Positions 56,283 through 64,000 of a stretch of DNA of 64,000 nucleotides are shown here, one piece after another (positions within the stretch are counted from its first letter, which is position 1; the number at the start of each line of letters is the position of its first letter). The DNA comes from JBMNTP01 sp050945795. GTDB taxonomy: Bacteria > Bacillota > Clostridia > Christensenellales > MGBC116941. The position numbers and the translations under genes were made by a program. Under the pieces are notes generated by a model that saw only the letters and a program-made list of their open reading frames with translations, was not told the DNA's origin and did not search any database. The stretch is from contig JBMNTP010000002.1 in the NCBI GenBank assembly GCA_050945795.1, forward strand, positions 81,835 to 145,834, written 5' to 3'.

Positions 56283-56542
56283 GCCATGGAACCTCCGCTT
56301 AAGGAACAAAGTCCCTTAAGAATCCCGTCGTAAGGCGTTTATCGCCTCCGGCGGCCAATCCTTTAAAAAGAGTAAGCAAAAAGATAATATTTCTTCTTAA
56401 AACCGTTTAATACACGAGCCTCTCCGCTAAGCTTAGAAATGCAAAGCATTTCTTCAAAGTCTTTTGCTTCTTTTCTTCGAGAAAAGAAGCGGGTGTTTGA
56501 GGGCAGCGCCCTCAAAAAAGCCCCCCGTCAAAGCCTGATAGC
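56283..56542. repeat. Cluster of perfect hairpins in a gene-free stretch
   Basis: Between two minus-strand genes (gap 56189-56604) there are GAAATGC-AAA-GCATTTC (56436-56452), an 11-bp stem GCTTCTTTTCT-TCG-complement (56466-56490), and TTTGAGGGC-AGC-GCCCTCAAA (56496-56516), after other short complementary segments around 56300-56350. No ORF of quality is present. The arrangement resembles dispersed palindromic elements of Clostridia; no second copy is seen in this window. Confidence 0.5.
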
Positions 56543-56566
56543 AAAAGCGCGCCGCGGCGCGCTTTT
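56543..56566 (-). terminator. Intrinsic terminator of the SpoIID-type gene
   Basis: AAAAGCGCGC-CGCG-GCGCGCTTTT, a 24-base palindrome, with T-run on the minus strand, 39 bases after the stop codon. Confidence 0.8.
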
Positions 56567-56604
56567 ATAAAGCCTTGTGTTTAAGGAAGTTTATTCATAT
56601 ATTC

Positions 56605-58242
56605 TTACGGCGCTACCGTCACCGTATCATTTGTAACATTCAGCAAGCCGTTTGAAACATACCCCACCTGATTATTAAAAATAATCTGATGGAACTCGGT
56701 ACCGTTGTAGTTTTTCGCTGTAACAACGTACAGCTCACCCGCTAGTATTCTGCCGAGAATCGGATGTGTTGTTGCCGGCCCCGACCTTACATTCGCCCAT
56801 TCATTGCAGTTAGGCACCCCAACATAATTGGACGCCACCGGCGTCGGTATATATCCTCCGTCTATAGAGCCTCCCTCCGCTCTTATATTGGCGGTGGATA
56901 TGGTAGTGCCGGGATAGTAGAAGGTAAGTATCTGCTCGCATGTCTGACCGCTGTTGGCCCTATGCTGCGCGCCTCGCTGGCTCATGCCCAGCCCGTGACC
57001 GTTCCTGCGCTGATACATAAACCAATCGCCGTTGCTTTGCCTTGCCAGAACATATATTTTAAGTCGGGACGGAGCCGCGCTTGAGGCCAGACCACGACTT
57101 ACCATCTGGTCGCTGGGAATTGTATCGGTAAGCGATATAGTCTGTGTTCTTTTTACCGGCGTTTGCTCCTCGCCTTCAAGCTTGTCCCCCGTAACGCTTA
57201 TAGCCATCTTAAGCCGATAATTAACAGCCGCTTTAACCGGCGAGACATACCCTATGTTTTTGGCAACTCCCGCCGTATCCACCCATTGGAGACTGGTAAA
57301 GCCGTTTATGGTAAAATCCGTAGTAACAGATGCGTCGAATCCCGCCGCCTGAACGTCTTTTAATGCCAAACTCTTAATGTAGTTTATAGCGTTTGTCGAC
57401 AGGCGTGTCTCAAAATTCGCGCCGGGCAGTACATGCGTATATTGTTCAAGCGATATACTTGACGGATTAAGAGCGTCAAACGTGTCCTGCTTGTGCACGA
57501 GATACGGCAGGTTCGAGCCGGCCGACCATACATTTGGCGGTATATCTGTAAAGCCTCCGTTTGAGGCTGCATAAAAGGTCTGTGCTAGAGAGCCATTATA
57601 CCGTATCACCTTTGCGAACGTATCATGTATTGCCTGTATTGCCTTTGTATAGCTGGCGTTATAGCCTTTATAAACCTGATTCGCCGGAGTATCAATAATA
57701 TGATAGGCGGCGCCTGGCGAGCTGTTAACCAGCCTTACCGCGTATGTACGTGCGCTTATTGCCTGCGCCTTAAGCGCTTCTATGGGCCAGGAATTGCTCA
57801 TTTCATGCGGCACAACGCCTTTTAGGTACGTTTCGATATGCATCTCGTTTATAATGCGTATGTTGCCTTCAAATATGCTAAATATCATATTGCCAAGGTA
57901 CTCAAAGGTGCCTTGCGTAGTAGCGACTCTTATGCTGTTGGCCCCGCTGCTCGGCGCCGCGCTTCTCATTTTAAACGTCGTGCCCATATTATGAGTCACA
58001 CCGCCGGTTGTAAGCGTAAGCTGACCGTCAACAATAGATACGGTGTTGGTGCCGGAAGCTACCGATACCGTCGAGCCGGGTATTGTATATATTCCCTTTA
58101 CCGTAACGTTTCTTGATGTCGTACTGCTCAGCGACAGCCTTACTCTTATAGTTGTCAAGTCGTTTGCCGCCATAGCCTCAGAAGGCATAAGCGAAAAAAC
58201 CATTAATATCGCCAGCAATATAAATACTGCTCTTTTTTTCAA
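56605..58242 (-). CDS. SpoIID/LytB-domain protein with C-terminal SH3-like domain
   Basis: A 545-aa secreted protein: signal peptide KKRAVFILLAILMVFSLMPS with cleavage near AMAAN, N-terminal beta region, SpoIID domain (about 130-460) with YLKGVVPHEMSNSWPIEALK, QAISARTYA and NGHGLGMSQRGAQHRA, and a C-terminal SH3_3 domain (about 480-540, WANVRSGPATTHPILGRILAG). SpoIID cleaves glycan strands lacking stem peptides in engulfment; LytB-type relatives stimulate autolysins. True SpoIID is membrane-anchored and about 340 aa, so this is more likely a vegetative or spore-wall relative. It lies in the yaa/yab region, an addition relative to B. subtilis. Confidence 0.9.
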   Translation of the reverse strand: MKKRAVFILLAILMVFSLMPSEAMAANDLTTIRVRLSLSSTTSRNVTVKGIYTIPGSTVSVASGTNTVSIVDGQLTLTTGGVTHNMGTTFKMRSAAPSSGANSIRVATTQGTFEYLGNMIFSIFEGNIRIINEMHIETYLKGVVPHEMSNSWPIEALKAQAISARTYAVRLVNSSPGAAYHIIDTPANQVYKGYNASYTKAIQAIHDTFAKVIRYNGSLAQTFYAASNGGFTDIPPNVWSAGSNLPYLVHKQDTFDALNPSSISLEQYTHVLPGANFETRLSTNAINYIKSLALKDVQAAGFDASVTTDFTINGFTSLQWVDTAGVAKNIGYVSPVKAAVNYRLKMAISVTGDKLEGEEQTPVKRTQTISLTDTIPSDQMVSRGLASSAAPSRLKIYVLARQSNGDWFMYQRRNGHGLGMSQRGAQHRANSGQTCEQILTFYYPGTTISTANIRAEGGSIDGGYIPTPVASNYVGVPNCNEWANVRSGPATTHPILGRILAGELYVVTAKNYNGTEFHQIIFNNQVGYVSNGLLNVTNDTVTVAP

Positions 58243-58380
58243 GAAAGCACCCTCTTTCGCCTTTTCAATGCCTTATTACAAAGCGTCACCACTTGTAACA
58301 CATTCGTAATATATCACAACTCTATTTAAATTTCAACACTATTATACAAAGGCGGAATAATATACCTTTTGGGCGCATAC

Positions 58381-58411
58381 GAAAAGCCCCGCATAAAATG
58401 CGAGGCTTTTC
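58381..58411 (-). terminator. Terminator after the ferredoxin gene
   Basis: GAAAAGCC-T-CGCAT...ATGCG-G-GGCTTTTC: 8 and 5 paired bases with one mismatch, loop of 3; the final T-run is the stem's own. Confidence 0.65.
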
Positions 58412-58460
58412 AAAATCGGTTTAATAAATTTTTCACAGCCGCCAAATAGCGACGTGTGAA

Positions 58461-58631
58461 TTATTCTTCAGCCGGTGCGTCTACCGGGCAGACGCTAGCG
58501 CAAGCGCCACAGGATATGCAAAGATCTGCATCTACCACATAAATGGTATCTCCCTCGCTGATGGCGTCCGTCGGACATTCAGGAGCGCACGCGCCGCAAC
58601 TGATGCATTCATCACTTATAATGTATGCCAT
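58461..58631 (-). CDS. 2[4Fe-4S] ferredoxin
   Basis: A 56-aa clostridial-type ferredoxin with two CxxCxxCxxxCP motifs, CISCGACAPECP and CISCGACASVCP, after the start MAYIISDE. It carries low-potential electrons between enzymes such as PFOR and hydrogenase, and is typical of anaerobes. ATG at 58631 follows AAGGAGG. It lies between ricT and the SpoIID-type gene with its own promoter region and terminator. Confidence 0.97.
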   Translation of the reverse strand: MAYIISDECISCGACAPECPTDAISEGDTIYVVDADLCISCGACASVCPVDAPAEE

Positions 58632-58671
58632 GAAAACAACCTCCTTATAATAAAGCTATGCGGATATGCTT

Positions 58672-58692
58672 ATTATAGCATCAAGCTTGATG
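58672..58692 (-). promoter_or_regulatory. Ferredoxin -10 box with adjoining palindrome
   Basis: On the minus strand TATAAT lies at 58677-58672, and a perfect 14-bp palindrome CATCAAGCTTGATG at 58679-58692 sits directly in the spacer. No good -35 is present (TATTCT at 17 bases), so the promoter may need an activator or be repressed at the palindrome. Confidence 0.5.
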
Positions 58693-58710
58693 TTAGAATA
58701 GATTGATTTT

Positions 58711-59589
58711 TCAATCTATCAGCTTTTTTACTTCATCATCTATATCGTTAGTATCTTCTTCCTCTTCCGCCCGCTTGGGTTTAGACCATTTTATCTCTGA
58801 AAGAAGGTAGTCTCTGACATCTATGGTGCCATCCGGCATAGTAAGTTTAACCTTGCAGCGCTCTTTAAGCGCGTTGTTCTCTATAACAACGCCGCGCCCG
58901 TCCGGCGTTTTAACTTCCTTGCCTATCTTGGGCATTTTCTTCCTCATGCCCTCATAATAGTCTTGCTCATACTTAAGGCAACACATAAGCCGCCCGCATA
59001 GGCCGCTTATCTTTGTAGGACTTAAAGAAAGGCTCTGCTCCTTAGCCATCTTAATTGAAACAGGCTGAAAATCACCCAAAAAGGAGGAGCAGCACACCTG
59101 CCGGCCGCATGAGCCCAGCCCGCCCAGCATTTTGGCCTCATCCCTAACGCCTATCTGCCTAAGCTCTATCCTTGTTTTAAATACCGACGCCAGATCTTTT
59201 ACAAGCTCTCTAAAGTCTATCCTGCCGTCGGCTGTGAAATAGAATATTATTTTGTTGTTATCAAATGTATATTCAACATCCACAAGCTTCATCTCTAGCT
59301 TATGGCTCTCTATTCTTTTAGCGGCTATATCCGCCGCCTCTTTTTCTTTTTTCTTATTGTCAGCCAGCTTTTTATGGTCTTCATCAGTAGCTACCCTGAG
59401 CATTTTTTTAAGCGGCTGCACAACTTCTTTATCAGGAATTTCGCGCGGCCCAACCATGACCTCGCCAAACTCGACTCCTCTTGCCGTTTCGACAATAACC
59501 TTGTCGCCGGCCTCAACGTCTTTGCCGTCCGGGTCAAAATAGTATATTTTACCTACGCTCTTGAACCTGACCCCTATTACGGTTTTCAT
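58711..59589 (-). CDS. ricT: PSP1-domain protein RicT (YaaT)
   Basis: A 292-aa protein with the PSP1 C-terminal domain: MKTVIGVRFKSVGKIYYFDP, then GLGSCGRQVCCSSFLGDFQP and GLCGRLMCCLKYEQ, whose cysteines bind an iron-sulfur cluster in the B. subtilis RicAFT complex. That complex directs RNase Y mRNA processing and affects sporulation and competence. ATG at 59589 has GGAGGT upstream; a TTG one codon earlier is possible. It overlaps the end of holB by 41 bases, as these genes are also adjacent in B. subtilis. Confidence 0.94.
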   Translation of the reverse strand: MKTVIGVRFKSVGKIYYFDPDGKDVEAGDKVIVETARGVEFGEVMVGPREIPDKEVVQPLKKMLRVATDEDHKKLADNKKKEKEAADIAAKRIESHKLEMKLVDVEYTFDNNKIIFYFTADGRIDFRELVKDLASVFKTRIELRQIGVRDEAKMLGGLGSCGRQVCCSSFLGDFQPVSIKMAKEQSLSLSPTKISGLCGRLMCCLKYEQDYYEGMRKKMPKIGKEVKTPDGRGVVIENNALKERCKVKLTMPDGTIDVRDYLLSEIKWSKPKRAEEEEDTNDIDDEVKKLID

Positions 59590-60517
59590 CAACGACCTCC
59601 ATCACCCTTATAACAAGCCCGTCCGCCACCAAAGCGGCGTTGGCGTTTGCGTTCAGATCTCTTTTTGACTTTTGTAATATTCTAATGATACTCAATAAGC
59701 CTTCTTGTGTAAAGCTTTTGCTTAAAGCAAATATTCTATCCCGTATATCGGTGTTATGGATTTTGGCGCTAAGCGACGCCGCAAGCGCGTCCCTTAGCAA
59801 CAGCAGCATGGCTTCTATAAAATCGCCAAGCCCCGCCGCTTCTTGCTTAAACGCATCCCTCCATATATGATAACCCTTTTTGCCTTCTAAAAGGCAGTTT
59901 ACAGCCCGCTCCCTCGTTTGCCAAAACAACTCATTCTTAGAAAGCGCTTTAGCTCTTTCTATAAAGCCACCCGATATATTAGCTACTGCCTCAGCTCTCG
60001 CCTCTCCCATATGCAAAGCGGCGGCTTTCGCGGCTTCGTAGCCTTCCGCGCGCATATGCATAATAGCGCAGCGCGAACGAACGGTAGGCAGCATAGCGGA
60101 TAAATTGCCGCATAAAAGTATAAAAAGTGCGTATTGCGGCGGCTCCTCCAGCAGCTTTAAAAGGCTGTTCTGCGCTTGCACCGTCATTTTCTCGGCGCTG
60201 TATATTATAACGGCGCGCCTGCCGCCTTCATGCGGCTTTATCTGCATAGCGGCTACCAGCTCTCGCACAGTATCTACTTTTATACTGTTATCCGGTCGTA
60301 TCTCAATAAAGTCGGGATGCGCCCCCGCTGCCATGCGCTCTTTTATGCCGCCTATCGCCGCTTGACTGTCGCCGCGTAAAGCGTAAGCGGCAATATCTAA
60401 CGCCAGCGCGCTACCGCCGCCGTCCTTATGGCCTAAAATCATATACGCATGAGGCCGGGCATTACCCAGCCGCCGCGCCAAATCGGCATAATCGCCGTAT
60501 TGCCGGGCGTGGTTCAT
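59549..60517 (-). CDS. holB: DNA polymerase III subunit delta'
   Basis: A 322-aa clamp-loader subunit: AYMILGHKDGGGSALALDIA in place of a full P-loop, IYSAEKMTVQAQNSLLKLLEEPP, and the SRC-type motif LPTVRSRC. The C-terminal helical collar follows. Delta' has no ATPase of its own and helps open the sliding clamp. The usual zinc-binding cysteines are absent. It sits between yaaQ/darA and ricT as in B. subtilis, without yaaR. Confidence 0.92.
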   Translation of the reverse strand: MNHARQYGDYADLARRLGNARPHAYMILGHKDGGGSALALDIAAYALRGDSQAAIGGIKERMAAGAHPDFIEIRPDNSIKVDTVRELVAAMQIKPHEGGRRAVIIYSAEKMTVQAQNSLLKLLEEPPQYALFILLCGNLSAMLPTVRSRCAIMHMRAEGYEAAKAAALHMGEARAEAVANISGGFIERAKALSKNELFWQTRERAVNCLLEGKKGYHIWRDAFKQEAAGLGDFIEAMLLLLRDALAASLSAKIHNTDIRDRIFALSKSFTQEGLLSIIRILQKSKRDLNANANAALVADGLVIRVMEVVDENRNRGQVQERR

Positions 60518-60519
60518 GG

Positions 60520-60837
60520 CTATAACCTTATATGCCTCTCTATGTCCATAACAAATATGCTAGCCCCGCCCAGCTTAACCTCAAACGGCGACTCATTTAC
60601 ACCCGCCATATGCGATACATTAGGTATAACCTGTTTGCGGCCGGCGCACTCCGCCTTTATTATTTCGAGCGCAGCGTCCACCTTTTCGTCCTCTGTGCCG
60701 ATAAGTAAAGTAGAGTTTCCATCGCGCAAAAATCCTCCCGTCGAGGCCAGTTTGGTCACTCCGAATCCCCCGCGCGCCATCTGCCTGATTACCGCCGGAG
60801 CATCCACATTTTGTACAACAGCTATTATCATTTTCAT
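60520..60837 (-). CDS. darA: Cyclic-di-AMP receptor DarA (YaaQ, PII-like)
   Basis: A 105-aa PII-like protein: MKMIIAVVQNVDAPAVIRQM, GVTKLASTGGFLRDGNSTLL and a C-terminal VKLGGASIFVMDIERHIRL. The TGGFLR.GN.T segment is the c-di-AMP-binding block of DarA/PstA. ATG at 60837 overlaps the tmk stop (ATGA). Its target is unknown in most species; the link to tmk and holB is conserved in Firmicutes. Confidence 0.93.
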   Translation of the reverse strand: MKMIIAVVQNVDAPAVIRQMARGGFGVTKLASTGGFLRDGNSTLLIGTEDEKVDAALEIIKAECAGRKQVIPNVSHMAGVNESPFEVKLGGASIFVMDIERHIRL

Positions 60838-61466
60838 AGCGGAACCCCTTTCAGTTTGCTTATTACTCTGCATATATTATCATATATCGACTGGCTTAGC
60901 GTGTCTACATCAAGCACCGCGTTAAAGCATAATGCCCTTGGCTCCGCCTCCGCTGCCCGGCTAAAACCCTCTGAAACCTTGTAGTGGAAAGCCTCTCCGG
61001 CGTTTTCAAGCCTGTCTCTGCCGCCGCTTAGCCTAAGCATAGCCTTTTCAGCGTCCATATTGAGCACAATAACAATATCCGGCCACACATCTAAAAGCGC
61101 CGGCTTGTTTATTTTAAGCACATTCTCCTCGCCAAGTCCCCTCGCATATCCTTGATATACTATCGAGGAGTGAACAAACCTGTCGCATATGACAGTTTTT
61201 CCCATATTCAGCGCCGGCTTTATAACCTCCGCCACATGCTGCGCCCGCGCCGCAGCGTAAAGCATGGCCTCGGTAATATCTTCCATTTCACTGTTGGCGT
61301 TGTCGAGTATGATATCCCTTATTTTTTCGGATATGCGGCAGCCGCCCGGCTCCCGCGTCATAACAACGTCATGTCCCTCGCCCGCCAGCCTTTTCGCCAG
61401 CATTTGAGCCTGAGTGGTTTTTCCAACGCCATCCGGCCCTTCAAACACTATGAATAATCCATGCAT
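60834..61466 (-). CDS. tmk: Thymidylate kinase
   Basis: A 210-aa kinase making dTDP from dTMP. Motifs: P-loop FEGPDGVGKTTQA, TREPGG, the DR motif in ICDRFVHSSIVYQGYARG, and a lid region. Arginine location fits type II enzymes. It overlaps the upstream decarboxylase as TAATG and the darA gene by 4 bases. Confidence 0.97.
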   Translation of the reverse strand: MHGLFIVFEGPDGVGKTTQAQMLAKRLAGEGHDVVMTREPGGCRISEKIRDIILDNANSEMEDITEAMLYAAARAQHVAEVIKPALNMGKTVICDRFVHSSIVYQGYARGLGEENVLKINKPALLDVWPDIVIVLNMDAEKAMLRLSGGRDRLENAGEAFHYKVSEGFSRAAEAEPRALCFNAVLDVDTLSQSIYDNICRVISKLKGVPL

Positions 61467-62797
61467 TATTTTTTCCTTAAAACGCTTAGCCGGCCGTTTC
61501 TCTCGCCAAACATAGCCGCGCCCGCATCCTTTATATTATTAAAATATTCAATAATCTCATCAGTTATAATCTCACCCGGCACCACCGCCGCAATTCCCGG
61601 CGGATAAGCCCCCGTCGCCTCGGCGCATATCCTGCCCGAGCACAGCCGAGTATCAACGCTTTCACAATCAGACATCATCGCCTGCCTTACGCTTAGCGCA
61701 GCAGGCGGCAACAGCGGCATACTAGTATCGGTATTTGTTACAGGCAACCTTTGCTTTAAGCCGTCAAGCGCTAAAATCAGCCTATCCAGCTTTTGCCCCG
61801 GTGCCGTTATCAATACCACGCCGCTTATATCCGCCATCTCGGCCTGCACTCCGGCTTTTCTAAGCTCGGCATCCGCCTCATAGCCGGTGTAACCGCGTCC
61901 TTCGGTTATTATATTCAGCCTTGTCACATCGTAATCATACGCGCCTTCTCTCTCTGCGCATCTGTATCCCCCAAGCCTGTTTATACGCTCCCTCGCCCGC
62001 TTACACTCGCTTATCCAGCCGTTTATATCCGCCTCCGTCTGCATATACTCTCTTGCCGCGTCTAAAGACAGCATTATAAGGTATGAAGGGCTAGAGCTGT
62101 GTACCATCCAAAAAGCGCGGCGCAGCCTGTCCTCAAGCGGCGAGCTGCGTCCTATATGCAGATATGCCGCCTGTGTAAGCGCCGGCAGCGTTTTATGCGC
62201 GCTCTGCGCCCATGCGTCGGCGTGTACATACGAGGGAGTAACCGGCAGCGCTGAGCTGTACGGGAAATGCGCGCCGTGAGCATTGTCTACAAGAAGCGCC
62301 ATGCCCGCTTCTTTTGCCGCCTCGGCTATCGCCGCTATATCGCAGCACCTGCCGTAGTAGTCAGGATATGTTATATATACCGCCGCAGCGTCAGTATGTT
62401 CGCATATAAGTTTTGATATATCACTTGCATCGGCTTGCGGAGCCGCGAATACAGCATCTATACCGCCTAATGCAATTGCCGATATAGCAGAACGGTGGCA
62501 GTCGCGCGTAGCTATTACCTTGCGGCCTGAAACAGCCAGCAGCATCGCCGTTACAGCAGCCGTCGAGCCGCAGGTGGAAAGCATCGTCTTGCCTGCTCCG
62601 TTTACCTCCGCAGCCGCCTCCTGCGCCCAAGCAAGTGCTTGCGTTGGCGCCTGAAGGTCATCGATGCCTTTAATCTCGGTAACGTCGTAGGCGGCGTCCA
62701 GTGCGTACGGTAGTCGTCCTTTATGGCCCGGCATATGCAGGCGCAGCGTATCCTCATCTTTATACGCCTTAAGCATCTTTAAAATTGATAAAGACAA
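61466..62797 (-). CDS. Orn/Lys/Arg decarboxylase family protein (YaaO-like)
   Basis: A 443-aa PLP enzyme. TLRLHMPGHKGR at the start, STCGSTAAVTAML, DNAHGAHFPYSS and the PLP lysine in WAQSAHKTLPALTQAAYLH mark the aspartate-aminotransferase-fold decarboxylases. A C-terminal decarboxylase domain contains CSGRICAEATGAYPPGIAAV. Substrate (lysine, arginine or ornithine) cannot be told from sequence. It starts with TTG at 62797 behind GGAGGG and heads the yaaO-tmk-yaaQ-holB-yaaT run, as in B. subtilis. Confidence 0.92.
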   Translation of the reverse strand: MSLSILKMLKAYKDEDTLRLHMPGHKGRLPYALDAAYDVTEIKGIDDLQAPTQALAWAQEAAAEVNGAGKTMLSTCGSTAAVTAMLLAVSGRKVIATRDCHRSAISAIALGGIDAVFAAPQADASDISKLICEHTDAAAVYITYPDYYGRCCDIAAIAEAAKEAGMALLVDNAHGAHFPYSSALPVTPSYVHADAWAQSAHKTLPALTQAAYLHIGRSSPLEDRLRRAFWMVHSSSPSYLIMLSLDAAREYMQTEADINGWISECKRARERINRLGGYRCAEREGAYDYDVTRLNIITEGRGYTGYEADAELRKAGVQAEMADISGVVLITAPGQKLDRLILALDGLKQRLPVTNTDTSMPLLPPAALSVRQAMMSDCESVDTRLCSGRICAEATGAYPPGIAAVVPGEIITDEIIEYFNNIKDAGAAMFGERNGRLSVLRKK

Positions 62798-62917
62798 TGA
62801 CTTCCCTCCGTTCAGGTTTTATTTTAACATAAAAAGAGGATTATCGCACTTGCTTATAGAAATACTCACGGTGCCGTATATTCGGTATTTTACTATTGGT
62901 TTATGCGAGGTGGCGTA

Positions 62918-63733
62918 ATGCCGGCTGAAAAAAAGTCAAGTATGCTTCTTTTCTGTAAAGAGGTGAAGCATTCTCCGCACAGTTATGTGCTATATTTTAC
63001 TACCCTGGAAACCCTCTCAACAGAATCGCCCCGAATCCACCGCCTTAAGGTTCGTAGGCGCAAGCATTTTGAAGAATTTACTTTAGGCGGCATATACGAT
63101 CTTACAATACGGAGGATAAGCATTGTCGACTTTAAGCGGCGCGACCAGCTAAACCTCACCGAGGAATTGTATATTAGCCTTATGGAGCTGCGGCAGCTCC
63201 GTTTTATGGACGCGCAGCAGGCGGAAAAGCTTAGGGCAAAGCAGCAGCCGCTTTTTAATGCCGGGCAATACTATTCTTTTCAGGAAACGCGGGACATAAC
63301 GTCGTATTCACCTTCCTTTTTTAGAAGGCTAGCTGTCAGAGCAATAGAAGCGATGCTGTATATATCCGGCGTGGTTATACCGCTATCGCTATATATGCTG
63401 CTGCTGTATAGCTTCATACTCCGCACATATTCTGCGCCGGTAGGAAATGCGCTGGCAGAAACAGTCGCTGTGCCGCTTGTAGCAATAGGCGCGCTGCCTA
63501 TGATGCTGTATCTTATGCTAGTTTGCTTCTCGTATACCGATATACTGCTTTTAAGCCTTGGCTTTTCTAAATGGTATATGCTTAAAAGGAATGTGCTATC
63601 CGGTGCCGGCGTAAGGTCAAATTTAAAAATGCCGGACGCAGAAAAGCGAAGGCTGATTAAAATCCTTATTATATGCGGCGGTATATTGATTCTTTCGCTT
63701 ATTATAGCGTTTTTACTTTCGCTTATATTTTAA
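62918..63733 (+). CDS. Unknown membrane protein
   Basis: A 271-aa protein with a soluble N-terminal part (about 1-140, basic, with KVRRRKHFEEFTLGGIYDL) and at least three TM segments: EAMLYISGVVIPLSLYMLLL, VPLVAIGALPMMLYLMLVCF and a C-terminal KILIICGGILILSLIIAFLL. I do not recognise a family. ATG at 62918 follows GCGAGGTGG; the upstream ATG at 62903 has no RBS. It is a single gene between the yaaO-type operon and the rRNA operon, with its own terminator. Confidence 0.7.
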   Translation: MPAEKKSSMLLFCKEVKHSPHSYVLYFTTLETLSTESPRIHRLKVRRRKHFEEFTLGGIYDLTIRRISIVDFKRRDQLNLTEELYISLMELRQLRFMDAQQAEKLRAKQQPLFNAGQYYSFQETRDITSYSPSFFRRLAVRAIEAMLYISGVVIPLSLYMLLLYSFILRTYSAPVGNALAETVAVPLVAIGALPMMLYLMLVCFSYTDILLLSLGFSKWYMLKRNVLSGAGVRSNLKMPDAEKRRLIKILIICGGILILSLIIAFLLSLIF

Positions 63734-63767
63734 GGTTTGTATCACATCTATAATCGAATAATTTATT

Positions 63768-63789
63768 AAGCCGTTATGCGGCTTTTTTT
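63768..63789 (+). terminator. Intrinsic terminator of the unknown membrane protein gene
   Basis: AAGCCG-TTATG-CGGCTT followed by TTTTT. Confidence 0.8.
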
Positions 63790-63827
63790 ATGCTGTATAA
63801 GTTTAGAAACGCTTTCTTATAGATATC

Positions 63828-63862
63828 AAAAAGCCCTCAAGCAGTTAATGCAAGAAGGCCTT
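63828..63862 (-). terminator. Terminator of the rRNA operon
   Basis: On the minus strand, after the 5S gene, AAGGCCTTCTTGC pairs imperfectly with GCTTGAGGGCTT (one bulge, two T-T mismatches) and ends in TTTTT. Confidence 0.6.
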
Positions 63863-63882
63863 CCGATAAATATATATTGGGA

Positions 63883-63997
63883 TCCGGCAGCTACCTATCC
63901 TCCCGGGCCGTTACCAGCCAAGTACTTTCGGCGTATAAGGGCTTAACTACTGTGTTCGGAATGGGAACAGGTGACCCCCTTAGCTATCGCCACCGGA
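63883..63997 (-). rRNA. rrf: 5S ribosomal RNA
   Basis: About 115 nt. Ends pair as TCCGGTGGCG with the complementary end TGCCGGA; the conserved loop GTCACCTGTTCCCATTCCGA, ACACAGTAGTTAAGC and CGCCGAAAGTACTTGGC are visible. It is the last gene of an rRNA operon whose 23S part lies beyond the window end. Ends may vary by a few bases. Confidence 0.97.
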
Positions 63998-64000
63998 AAA

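Noticed and set aside
1..64000. Restriction, toxin-antitoxin, phage or CRISPR defence systems
   Set aside because: I looked for Cas, methylase, nuclease, integrase and small antitoxin-like pairs on both strands and found none that could be supported.

Overview
The window is chromosomal DNA of a spore-forming Clostridia-type Firmicute. Evidence: the gene orders rho / rpmE / prmC-prfA / tsaC-ywlE-rpiB-upp and yaaO / tmk / yaaQ / holB / yaaT / yabB / yabC / abrB / metG / tatD / yabE match the Bacillus subtilis chromosome; spmA, spmB and a SpoIID-type protein are present; the SRP RNA is the large Firmicute form with an Alu domain; metG has a T-box leader; promoters are clear sigma-A types; TTG and GTG starts are common. 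I cannot name the genus. I found no phage, IS element, CRISPR array or known defence system.

Layout. 1-3634: aromatic amino acid genes (end of aroA, aroC, pheA, aroK, and convergent aroE). 3722-5842: tRNA-Arg followed by a sparse, AT-rich stretch with one frameshifted gene, an SseB-like gene and small ORFs. 5843-11393: TetR regulator facing an ABC ATPase and a 1339-residue FtsX-type permease with a very long coiled coil. 11444-16681: thioredoxin, 1-Cys peroxiredoxin and Crp/Fnr regulator, then apt, ppa, and glnA with a PII protein. 16843-22448: a run of four genes (GH36-like glycosidase, panE, hypoxanthine-DNA glycosylase, nadE). 22449-24443: mscL and a secreted P/T/S-rich anchored protein, each behind a leader that can fold. 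24515-28830: a compact type IV pilus-like operon with pilT and pilC but no pilB. 28931-33694: ahpC, a Zn-phospholipase-C-like protein, SRP RNA, purA and a QueG paralogue. 33808-38259: lipoproteins and rho. 38314-45098: rpmE to upp. 45326-56188: cell-wall genes (G5/3D protein, MecA-like PBP), tatD-metG with its T-box, comB, spmBA, abrB, rsmI, trmN6. 56189-62797: hairpin cluster, SpoIID-type protein, ferredoxin, ricT-holB-darA-tmk and a PLP decarboxylase. 62918-64000: an unknown membrane protein and a 5S rRNA gene, the end of an rRNA operon that continues past the window.

Regulation is the most interesting part. glnA, purA and ahpC share one design: a strong sigma-A promoter, then within about 7-12 nt of the predicted start of transcription a hairpin followed by 6-8 U, then a short gap to the start codon. 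Together with the metG T-box and an intrinsic terminator just ahead of the Crp/Fnr gene, this suggests that promoter-proximal termination is a common switch here. The TetR regulator has a 13-bp palindrome inside the spacer of the transporter promoter and an 11/13 copy over the GTG start of the ATPase gene.
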